In this document: piece by piece, positions 1 to 5,442 of the stretch
Numbering within the stretch: the stretch's first letter is position 1
Layout of the letters: each line of letters opens with the position of its first letter
NCBI GenBank assembly: GCA_025462785.1
Contig: JAOAPG010000185.1
Span: 1-9,584 of the forward strand
Reading direction: 5' to 3'
Origin: Acidobacteriaceae bacterium
Lineage (GTDB): Bacteria > Acidobacteriota > Terriglobia > Terriglobales > Acidobacteriaceae
DNA: 9,584 nt
The notes under the pieces: generated by a model
Told to the model about the DNA's origin: nothing
The model's database searches: none
The model's input: the letters and a program-made list of their open reading frames with translations, nothing else
Translations under genes and position numbers: made by a program

Positions 1-2
1 AA

Positions 3-506
3 AAGAATCTTGATCTGGTTGAGATTTCCCCAACAGCACAACCACCCGTATGCCGAATCATGGATTATGGGAAATTCCTGTACCAGCAGGAAAAGAAAGA
101 ACGCGAAGCCAAAAAGCATCAGACGAAGATTGTGGTCAAGGAAGTAAAGTTCCGCATTAATGTGGACGACCACGATTACGACACCAAAAAGAATCATGTG
201 TTGCGTTTTCTCGACGAGGGAGACAAGGTCAAGGCGACCATCTTCTTCCGCGGTCGCGAAATGACGCGCACCATGCTGTGACGGCAAATTCTCGAACGTC
301 TGATTAAAGACGTCGAGGGCAATGCCATTGTAGAGTTCCGTCCTCGCCAAGAGGGAAATACACTTCACGCTATTCTTGCTCCCAAGAAGTCGGCGCAAGA
401 GCGTGAAAAAGAGAAGATCAAAGAAGAGAAGGCTCGCGAGAAGAAAGCCAAGCAGCAGGCGGCCGCAGTCCCGGCTCCGGAAGTGCAGCGCGCAAATCCG
501 GCTTAA
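3..506 (+). CDS. infC: Translation initiation factor IF-3 (5'-truncated by window; in-frame TGA)
   Basis: IF-3 binds the 30S subunit, prevents premature 50S joining and checks start-codon/initiator-tRNA pairing. The window opens inside the N-terminal domain: frame 3 reads LDLVEISPTAQPPVCRIMDY, the IF-3 signature, then the lysine-rich linker and the C-terminal domain (KEVKFRI, HDYDTKKN, FLDEGDKVKATIFFRGREM). At 279-281 the codon is TGA, yet the same frame continues without any shift as RQILERLIKDVEG and LHAILAPKK to a TAA at 504-506. That downstream part is unmistakable IF-3 C-domain sequence, followed by a Lys/Glu/Ala-rich tail of about 40 residues. Aligned with E. coli IF-3 from memory (REM-AHQQIG-MEVL), the TGA falls on the conserved glycine, so GGA to TGA is the simplest explanation. 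Stopping there would remove about half of the C-terminal domain of an essential protein. TGA is a normal stop elsewhere in the window (aminotransferase, lipoprotein), so general recoding is unlikely. A sequencing error, a nonsense mutation or readthrough all remain possible. Confidence 0.95.
291..317 (+). other. Hairpin just downstream of the infC in-frame TGA
   Basis: CTCG (291-294), a bulged A (295) and ACGTCT (296-301) pair with AGACGT (308-313) and CGAG (314-317) around the loop GATTAA (302-307). This gives ten base pairs with one bulge. The stem begins 9 nt after the TGA and the apical loop begins 20 nt after it, with G as first loop base. This matches the coarse geometry described for bacterial SECIS elements. 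It may equally be a chance consequence of the coding sequence. Confidence 0.4.
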
Positions 507-613
507 TTCTTCCTTCAATTGGAGCGAATGCTGTTCTGAGCGGAATCATCGCCGCGAGGCAGTTTTTGTGCTTTAAAGCAGAGACACTGAATTTAGTATT
601 TCATCGAGGATTT

Positions 614-808
614 ATGCCGAAACTGAAGACACACAAGGGCGCAGCCAAGCGCTTCAAAAAAACCGCAAGCGGAAAAGTGAAGCGCGGACACTCGGGATTG
701 CGACACATGCTGACATCAAAATCCCACAAGCGCAAAAAGAAGTTAGGCAGCGCAACATTGGTAAGTGAAGCGGACGCGCCGAAGATCCGACGAATGATTC
801 CGTATTAG
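614..808 (+). CDS. rpmI: 50S ribosomal protein bL35
   Basis: This is a small, very basic protein of the large ribosomal subunit. It is 64 residues long, the usual bL35 length, and begins MPKLKTHKGAAKRFKKTASG, followed by KVKRGHSGLRHML and an LTSKSHKRKK stretch, ending in KIRRMIPY. All are family hallmarks. The start at 614 is chosen because MPKLKTHKG is the invariant bL35 N-terminus; an upstream in-frame GTG would add 16 unrelated residues. GAGGA (606-610) lies a few bases before the ATG as the ribosome binding site. It sits 107 bp after the infC stop and 193 bp before rplT, in the classical infC-rpmI-rplT order. Confidence 0.97.
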   Translation: MPKLKTHKGAAKRFKKTASGKVKRGHSGLRHMLTSKSHKRKKKLGSATLVSEADAPKIRRMIPY

Positions 809-814
809 TAATTC

Positions 815-907
815 GTGTGGTGCGGCCGCCTTCGGGCCGCAGCCTCCCGTTACGAAAGCTGCGGGGGGATGAATCACAAATCGCAGGCGAGGGCGTCTGC
901 GCCACAC
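815..907 (+). other. Potential four-way-junction RNA or palindromic repeat in the rpmI-rplT gap
   Basis: An outer helix GTGTGG (815-820) / CCACAC (902-907) closes three helices. H1 is TGCGGCC (821-827) / GGCCGCA (835-841). H2 is CCTCCCG (843-849) / CGGGGGG (862-868), with one G-T pair. H3 is CGCAGGCG (882-889) / CGTCTGCG (894-901), with one G-T pair. H1 and H3 abut the outer helix with no unpaired bases. It is not a tRNA: there is no T-arm consensus or anticodon-arm geometry. It could be an rplT leader, since bL20 represses its own operon in other bacteria, or a dispersed intergenic palindromic repeat. A weak GAGGT/ACCTC hairpin (924-928/938-942) lies between it and the rplT ribosome binding site. 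Confidence 0.45.
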
Positions 908-1001
908 AAACAAGGCGAGTGAAGAGGTCAGAACATCACCTCACGGTGAAAATTCCTTACCTCCAGCCGCCATTTAAATAGAAAGCAAAAAGGAGAACAC
1001 A

Positions 1002-1367
1002 ATGCCCCGTGTAAAACGCGGAACTAAACGCCGCGCAAAACGCAAAAAGATACTTGACCGCGCCAGCGGTTATTTCCTAACAAAATCAAAACTCCACCGG
1101 GCGGCGAAAGAAGCCGTTGACCGCGCGCTAAAGTTCGCCTACTCCGGACGCAAGCAAAAGAAGCGTCAATATCGATCGCTGTGGATCGTGCGCATCGGTG
1201 CCGCTGCGAAACTCAGCGGACTCAGCTACAGCCAGTTCGTCCATGGATTGAAATTGGCCAATGTAGAATTAGATCGCAAGATCCTCGCCGACCTCGCTGT
1301 GAACGATGCCGCGGCATTTAAGAGTCTGGCGGAACAGGCGAAGAGCGCAATTGCTGGAGCAGCGTAG
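1002..1367 (+). CDS. rplT: 50S ribosomal protein bL20
   Basis: bL20 binds 23S rRNA early in large-subunit assembly; in several bacteria it also represses its own operon by binding the leader mRNA. The 121 residues begin MPRVKRGTKRRAKRKKIL, the long basic N-terminal extension typical of the family. The globular part follows, with FAYSGRKQKKRQYRSLWIVR, LSGLSYSQFVHGL and LDRKILADLAVND. The last 20 residues are Ala-rich and variable. The start is supported by AGGAG at 991-995, six bases before the ATG. It lies in the conserved rpmI-rplT-pheS order. No clear terminator follows; the 212-224 bp before pheS hold a heptamer array and a REP-like element instead. Confidence 0.98.
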   Translation: MPRVKRGTKRRAKRKKILDRASGYFLTKSKLHRAAKEAVDRALKFAYSGRKQKKRQYRSLWIVRIGAAAKLSGLSYSQFVHGLKLANVELDRKILADLAVNDAAAFKSLAEQAKSAIAGAA

Positions 1368-1372
1368 AGGCA

Positions 1373-1414
1373 GGCGCTGGGCTTAGGGCTTTGGGCTTCA
1401 GGCCTTAGGCGCTT
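1373..1414 (+). repeat. Degenerate 7-bp tandem array (GGCNNNN x6)
   Basis: Six consecutive heptamers each begin GGC: GGCGCTG, GGCTTAG, GGCTTTG, GGCTTCA, GGCCTTA and GGCGCTT. The array starts five bases after the rplT stop. It encodes nothing and lacks the T-run of a terminator. A second, unrelated heptamer array lies between pheS and pheT. Confidence 0.6.
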
Positions 1415-1449
1415 CGCTGCAATTAGGCATTTGAGTCTTTTCCTTTAAT

Positions 1450-1490
1450 TGTCATTCCGAACCTGCGCAGCAGCCGAGGAATCTGCTGTT
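1450..1490 (+). repeat. REP-like palindromic element, copy R1 (+)
   Basis: It has the outer arms GTCATTCCGA and GAGGAATCTGCTGTT shared by all five copies in the window. Between them is the short inner stem CTGC (1463-1466) / GCAG (1470-1473). ATTCC in the left arm can pair with GGAAT in the right arm, so the whole element can fold as one hairpin. It lies between rplT and pheS, about 3.5 kb from the other four copies. Confidence 0.8.
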
Positions 1491-1536
1491 CGCTGGATGC
1501 GGCAACAAAGCAGTCCCTCGATTACTCCCATCGACA

Positions 1537-1556
1537 AGGCGCCGCTCGCGGCGCCT
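1537..1556 (+). other. Strong GC-rich hairpin in the pheS leader
   Basis: AGGCGCCGC (1537-1545) and GCGGCGCCT (1548-1556) are perfect reverse complements separated by TC. In RNA this would form about seven to eight GC-rich pairs with a tetraloop. It ends 35 bases before the chosen pheS ATG. There is no T-run, so it is not a simple terminator. It may protect mRNA or affect pheS translation. Confidence 0.5.
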
Positions 1557-1591
1557 CCGGTGGACGACTGTCGGGTGAAGTGAACAAACGA

Positions 1592-2707
1592 ATGGCATAC
1601 ACCGTTCCCAAGTTAAAGGACTTCTCGGCCAAAGCGCTCGATAAGGCCGCCGCGAAACTCTTGTCTGCTCTCGAGGATGAAACAAAAGCTGTTGCTTCCG
1701 AAGGCGATTGGAAAGAGTTCCGCGACCGCTGGATGGGACGCAAAAATGGCGTACTCACCCAAATCAATGTTCTGTGGCTAAAAGCCGCGCCGAAAGACGA
1801 GAAGAAGCAAGTCGGCCAACGGGTCAACGAACTGAATAAACAGGTTGAGGCGAAGGTCGACACTGCCCTGCAACGCGCGCAGGGCGGCGCATCGGAAGCG
1901 AAGCTTGCTGCCGAACGCGTCGACATCACTCTTCCCGGTAACGTTCGGCCACTTGGCGCGGAACATCCCATCATCAAGACAATGAATGAGATCGTCTCCG
2001 TATTCCGTAATCTTGGTTACTCGGTTGAAGAGGGGCCAGAGATTGAGACCGACTACTACAACTTCGAAGCGCTGAATTTTCCGCCGAACCATCCCGCGCG
2101 TGACACCCAGGACACGATCTTCATCGCTAACCAGGAATCGAAGGCCACGCGCGATCGACTGCTCCTGCGCACCCATACCTCTCCGGTGCAGATTCGCGCC
2201 ATGGAACGAACGAAGCCCCCGATCCGGATTGTGGTTCCGGGAAAAGTTCACCGCAATGATGCGGCCGATGCGACGCACTCTCCTGTCTTTCACCAGGTCG
2301 AAGGGCTTGCGGTCGATACCAACATTACGTTTTCCGACCTGAAGGGCACCCTCGATCACGCTATGAAGGCGCTATTTGGATCAAGCGTAAAGACACGCTT
2401 TTATCCCTCGTTCTTCCCTTTCACCGAGCCCAGCGCGGACGTACAGATCAGTTGCCTGTTCTGCGGAGGTAAGGGATACCGCGACGGAGGGCGCTGTCCG
2501 AATTGCAAAGCTAGCGGCTGGATCGAGTTGCTGGGATGCGGCATGGTCGATCCGAACGTGTACGGGTTCGCCGACTACGACGCAAAGAAGGTGAGCGGCT
2601 TTGCCTTCGGAATGGGCGTCGAGCGCATAGCGATTCTGAAGTACGGAGTCGATGATATCCAGATGTTCTATCACGGCGATGTCAGGTTTTTGGAGCAGTT
2701 TAGATAA
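1592..2707 (+). CDS. pheS: Phenylalanine--tRNA ligase alpha subunit
   Basis: This is the catalytic subunit of the alpha2-beta2 enzyme that charges tRNA-Phe using ATP. From the ATG at 1592 it is 371 residues. A coiled-coil tRNA-binding arm (about 1-95) is followed by the class II synthetase core from about 124. Recognisable parts are TDYYNFEALNFP, RTHTSPVQIRAM, the motif 2 region GKVHRND...HSPVFHQVEG, FTEPSADVQISC, and motif 3 GFAFGMGVERIAILKYG near the C-terminus. Inserted in the core is C-x2-C-x10-C-x2-C (Cys 288, 291, 302, 305), which looks like a zinc site; similar cysteine clusters occur in many bacterial PheS. An in-frame GTG at 1580 would add four residues. ATG 1592 is preferred because MAYTVPKL resembles family N-termini and GGGTGAAG (1573-1580) lies upstream. 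pheT follows after 81 bp. Confidence 0.97.
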   Translation: MAYTVPKLKDFSAKALDKAAAKLLSALEDETKAVASEGDWKEFRDRWMGRKNGVLTQINVLWLKAAPKDEKKQVGQRVNELNKQVEAKVDTALQRAQGGASEAKLAAERVDITLPGNVRPLGAEHPIIKTMNEIVSVFRNLGYSVEEGPEIETDYYNFEALNFPPNHPARDTQDTIFIANQESKATRDRLLLRTHTSPVQIRAMERTKPPIRIVVPGKVHRNDAADATHSPVFHQVEGLAVDTNITFSDLKGTLDHAMKALFGSSVKTRFYPSFFPFTEPSADVQISCLFCGGKGYRDGGRCPNCKASGWIELLGCGMVDPNVYGFADYDAKKVSGFAFGMGVERIAILKYGVDDIQMFYHGDVRFLEQFR

Positions 2708-2712
2708 GGGCC

Positions 2713-2784
2713 GTCAGCAATCAGCAATCAGCATTCAGCGAAACTCGCTGACAGCTGACAGCTGACAGCTGAGGGCTGATAGCT
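2713..2784 (+). repeat. Paired 7-bp repeat arrays between pheS and pheT, able to form an interrupted hairpin
   Basis: The left arm (2713-2739) is TCAGCAA, TCAGCAA, TCAGCAT, TCAGC. The right arm (2747-2784) is GCTGACA three times, then GCTGAGG, GCTGATA, GCT. TCAGC and GCTGA are complementary at the same 7-base period, so the arms can pair as successive 5-bp helices separated by 2-nt internal loops. The right arm ends four bases before the pheT ATG, so any SD-like sequence (GAGGG, 2771-2775) lies inside the repeat. Confidence 0.75.
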
Positions 2785-2788
2785 CAAC

Positions 2789-4825
2789 ATGAAACTCTCT
2801 CCACAGTGGCTGCGCGATTTCGTTGATCTGCAGGTGAACTATCACCAGCTTGCGGACGACCTCACGCTCGCCGGTATTGCCGTTGAATCGGTGAGCGGCG
2901 ATAACGACGCGACCGTTTTCGAGATGGAGATCACCACTAATCGACCCGACGCTATGAATCATTACGGCGTCGCTCGTGAGTGTTCAGCGCTTTACGATCT
3001 GCCGCTGAAGCCGATCACGCCGAAGCTGCCCGCATCTTCTGGTGCGTCCGATTTTGCAATTCAGATTGAAGACGCCGAGGGTTGTGCGCGATATACCGCG
3101 CGAATTATTCGTGGCGTCACTATCAAAGCTTCTCCCGATCATGTCGCCCAGCGCTTAGCCAGCGTTGACCAGCGTTCAATTAATAACGCTGCCGATGCTT
3201 CCAACTACACCCTTTGGGAAATGGGACATCCGACGCACGCGTTCGATCTCGATCTGCTTGAGGGTGGCAACATTATTGTTCGTCGCGCGCGCGATGGCGA
3301 GACGCTCAAAACTCTTGATGGTGTGGACCGCAAACTGACTTCCGATGACCTTGTAATCGCGGACGCGGTGAAGCCCGTGGCCCTAGCCGGTGTCATGGGC
3401 GGTTTGGACACCATGATCACCGAGAAGACGAAAAACGTTCTGATCGAAAGCGCATGGTTTGATCCGGTCACGGTCCGTAAAATGTCGAAGCGTCACGGAT
3501 TGCACACCGACGCGTCGCATCGCTTCGAGCGCGGGGCGGATTATGAGGCCACGACTCTCGCGGGTGACCGCGTGGCGGAGTTGATCCTGGAATCCGGCGG
3601 CGGACAGTTGGTTGGCGGCCTCATCGATACAGTTGCACGAACTCTCGACCAGGCTCCCGTGGCGCTACGGATTTCAGAGGTTCATCGCGTTCTCGGCAAA
3701 CAACTCGACACGAATGAGATTGTCCGCATTCTCAAGCGGCTTGGGTTTGACCTTGTCCCGGAACCGGGTGAAGATCCTGAATTCACCGCGCAAATCCCCA
3801 GCTGGCGTTTGGATGTGGAACGCGAAATCGATTTGATCGAAGAGATAGCCCGGCTGCATGGATACGACAAGTTCCCCAACACTCTGCCTGCATATGCTGG
3901 CGCGGTGGTCGAATCCCCGAATGCTGCCAAGGACGAGGAACTGCGCAGTTCGTTGTTAGCGCTGGGTTATAACGAGACAGTCTCGTTGACATTTATCTCC
4001 CATGAAGATGCTGAGCAATTTTCGGATGTCCCCGTGCTTGAGCTCGCAAATCCGCTGAGCGAAGAAGCATCCGTAATGCGAACCTCGATGCTGCCCGGCA
4101 TGTTGAACATGGTGGCTTACAACCTGAACCGCGGCACCGACAACGTTCGCTTATTCGAAGCGGGAAACGTTTTTCACGGATCTGGGGATCAGGCGCTCCA
4201 GACAAAGCGCATCTGCATCGGAGCGACCGGCAGCGCTGTTGCCGCTGGAGTTCATCAGCCGACACATCCGCTTTCTTTTTTCGATGTGAAGGGCGATGTA
4301 GAGAACCTGCTGAAGTCATTTCAGTATAACTCGATCGCCTACGATACGCAGACTGCGGATTATTTCCATCCTGGGCGCTCGGCGCGAGCGGTGATGGATG
4401 GAGCCACAGTAGCGCAGTTTGGACAACTTCATCCTGATATCGCTTCAGCACGCAAGCTGCGGCAGGATGTGTTTGTCGGCGAAATCTATTTAGATCAGCT
4501 CTATAAGCACGGCTTGCGGGAGGTTCGCTATGAGCCGCTGCCGAAGTATCCCGCAGTGGAGCGCGATTTCTCGTTTGTGTTTGCGGACACGGTGATCTTT
4601 GAGCAGATTCAGAAGGCAATTACGAGTTTGCAATTGAACGACCTGCGCAGCTTCGTCCCGGTGGAGATATTCCGCGGTGGATCAGTCCCGACTGGAAAGT
4701 ATTCGTTGTTGTTGCGCGCAAAGTTCCAATCAAACGAGCGGACGCTGCGTGAAGATGAAGTGGCAGAGTGGGCAGCGAAGATCACCAAAGCACTGGAAGG
4801 CCTGGGTGGGACGCAACGGGCTTAG
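2789..4825 (+). CDS. pheT: Phenylalanine--tRNA ligase beta subunit, lacking the EMAP/OB insertion
   Basis: This is the partner of PheS; it provides editing and anticodon contacts. It is 678 residues, against about 790-800 for a typical bacterial PheT. The N-terminus MKLSPQWLRDFVDL and LTLAGIAVESV are canonical, but the sequence then goes straight to FEMEITTNRPDAMNHYGVARE at about 44-64. The tRNA-binding EMAP II-like OB domain normally inserted there (about 110 residues) is absent, which fully accounts for the short length. Then come the B3/B4 editing region (about 95-270; YTARII, NNAADASNYTLWEMGHPTHAFD, ALAGVMGG), the B5 domain (about 290-370; IPSWRLDVEREIDLIEEIARL), the synthetase-like core, and the C-terminal ferredoxin-fold anticodon-binding domain (YPAVERDFSFVF to the end). 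The frame is intact and the reading is uninterrupted, so this is not a recent deletion. The ATG is preceded directly by the heptamer array, with no good ribosome binding site at normal spacing. Confidence 0.97.
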   Translation: MKLSPQWLRDFVDLQVNYHQLADDLTLAGIAVESVSGDNDATVFEMEITTNRPDAMNHYGVARECSALYDLPLKPITPKLPASSGASDFAIQIEDAEGCARYTARIIRGVTIKASPDHVAQRLASVDQRSINNAADASNYTLWEMGHPTHAFDLDLLEGGNIIVRRARDGETLKTLDGVDRKLTSDDLVIADAVKPVALAGVMGGLDTMITEKTKNVLIESAWFDPVTVRKMSKRHGLHTDASHRFERGADYEATTLAGDRVAELILESGGGQLVGGLIDTVARTLDQAPVALRISEVHRVLGKQLDTNEIVRILKRLGFDLVPEPGEDPEFTAQIPSWRLDVEREIDLIEEIARLHGYDKFPNTLPAYAGAVVESPNAAKDEELRSSLLALGYNETVSLTFISHEDAEQFSDVPVLELANPLSEEASVMRTSMLPGMLNMVAYNLNRGTDNVRLFEAGNVFHGSGDQALQTKRICIGATGSAVAAGVHQPTHPLSFFDVKGDVENLLKSFQYNSIAYDTQTADYFHPGRSARAVMDGATVAQFGQLHPDIASARKLRQDVFVGEIYLDQLYKHGLREVRYEPLPKYPAVERDFSFVFADTVIFEQIQKAITSLQLNDLRSFVPVEIFRGGSVPTGKYSLLLRAKFQSNERTLREDEVAEWAAKITKALEGLGGTQRA

Positions 4826-4852
4826 GCGGCTTTGTTGCCCACAGAAGTGCAC

Positions 4853-4894
4853 AACAGATTCCTCTCCTGCTGACGCAGGTTCGGAATGACAAAG
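4853..4894 (-). repeat. REP-like palindromic element, copy R2 (-)
   Basis: Read on the - strand it has the family arms CTTTGTCATTCCGA and GAGGAATCTG. The inner stem is CCTGC (4866-4870) / GCAGG (4875-4879) with loop TGAC. It lies 27 bases after the pheT stop and faces R3 in inverted orientation 117 bases away. Confidence 0.8.
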
Positions 4895-4958
4895 GATGAG
4901 AGTAAAAAAGAGCTCTAAAGGTTTCGTCGACAGAGGCTTACTTCAGCACTGAATTTTC

Positions 4959-5064
4959 CTCAGGCCGCATTGTGACGCCCAGCACTGCTTATTCCTACCA
5001 ACACTCTTAAACTTTGTCATTCCGAGGCGGCGCACGCCCGCTGAGGAATCTGCTGTTCCCTTTC
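4959..5064 (+). repeat. Direct repeat A (about 106 bp), left of the GIY-YIG gene
   Basis: This matches 5443-5547 with about seven substitutions over the first ~97 bases, roughly 93% identity by eye. It consists of a ~53-bp unique leader (CTCAGGCCGCATTGTGACGC onward) followed by REP copy R3. The 484-bp offset spans the entire GIY-YIG gene. Confidence 0.85.
5012..5057 (+). repeat. REP-like palindromic element, copy R3 (+), overlapping the GIY-YIG frame
   Basis: The left arm CTTTGTCATTCCGA (5012-5025) and right arm GAGGAATCTGCTG (5043-5055) enclose a GGCGG/CCGCT stem (one G-T pair) around CGCACGC. Both arms are exact inverted complements of the arms of R4 at the other end of the gene. The GIY-YIG open frame begins inside this element. 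Confidence 0.85.
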
Positions 5065-5424
5065 TTGCGCGAGAAACGCTACTACGTCTACATCATGGCC
5101 AGCAAGAGCCGTGTCCTCTACATCGGGATGACTGGTTTCCTTATGGCACGTGTCCTTCAGCATAAGTTGGGTGAGACTGGGGGCTTTACGCAGAAGCACA
5201 GAGCGACTCGACTGGTTTATTTCGAGACGTTTAAGTACGTGAACAATGCCATAACGCGAGAGACCGAAATGAAGAAGTGGCGGAGGGAAAAGAAGATCGC
5301 ATTGATTGTGAAGGAGAATCCGACGTGGGAGGATCTGGCGAAGGATTGGGGCACGCCAATGGCGGGAGCCCAGCAGATTCCTCACCTGCTAAAGCAGGTT
5401 CGGAATGACAAAGGGTTGGAGTAA
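5065..5424 (+). CDS. Small GIY-YIG domain nuclease bracketed by inverted REP-like elements
   Basis: This is a single-domain GIY-YIG protein of the short UPF0213/YhbQ-like type, probably a nuclease; the substrate is unknown. The frame shows YYVYIMASKSRVLYIGMTG (the GIY and YIG strands), ARVLQHK (Arg and His), GFTQKHRATRLVYFET, and AITRETEMKKWRREKK with the candidate catalytic Glu, ending ENPTWEDLAKDW. The domain is therefore complete. The start is uncertain. ATG 5095 would cut off the first tyrosine motif. TTG 5065 gives a normal N-terminus (REKRYYVYI) and is used here. The frame is open from TTG 5014, inside R3. The last ~24 residues (GTPMAGAQQIPHLLKQVRND and on) come largely from translated R4. 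No good ribosome binding site is visible. There is no functional link to pheT or the lipoprotein, so it looks like an insertion carrying its own repeats. Confidence 0.8.
   Translation: MREKRYYVYIMASKSRVLYIGMTGFLMARVLQHKLGETGGFTQKHRATRLVYFETFKYVNNAITRETEMKKWRREKKIALIVKENPTWEDLAKDWGTPMAGAQQIPHLLKQVRNDKGLE
5371..5413 (-). repeat. REP-like palindromic element, copy R4 (-), overlapping the GIY-YIG 3' end
   Basis: It contains CAGCAGATTCCTC (5371-5383) and TCGGAATGACAAAG (5400-5413), perfect inverted complements of the R3 arms over 13 and 14 bases. The inner stem ACCTGC (5384-5389) / GCAGGT (5394-5399) has loop TAAA. It encodes part of the C-terminus of the GIY-YIG protein. Confidence 0.85.
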
Positions 5425-5442
5425 GGGCAGGCGTAAGAGTTG

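Noticed and set aside
279..281. Genome-wide reassignment of TGA to glycine
   Set aside because: TGA ends the aminotransferase (7989-7991) and lipoprotein (6751-6753) genes at sensible places.
654..905. Open frame on the - strand across rpmI and the following gap (83 codons)
   Set aside because: It overlaps rpmI antisense and the palindromic structure. Its composition is arginine/proline-rich without any recognisable domain, so it is a shadow of GC-rich coding.
815..907. tRNA gene suggested by the cloverleaf-like fold
   Set aside because: The closing helix is 6 bp, the arms are the wrong size, and there is no GTTCGANTC T-arm or anticodon loop.
1496..1527. Degenerate inverted REP half (AACAAAGCAGTCCCTCG) beside R1
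   Set aside because: Similarity to AACAGCAGATTCCTCG is too weak and the GTCATTCC arm is missing.
1522..2359. Long antisense open frames inside pheS (151 and 193 codons)
   Set aside because: They lie wholly or mostly opposite unmistakable pheS coding sequence, lack ribosome binding sites and show no family resemblance.
3993..4619. 208-codon antisense frame inside pheT
   Set aside because: The low-complexity Arg/Ser/Pro-rich translation opposite a conserved gene is typical of a shadow frame.
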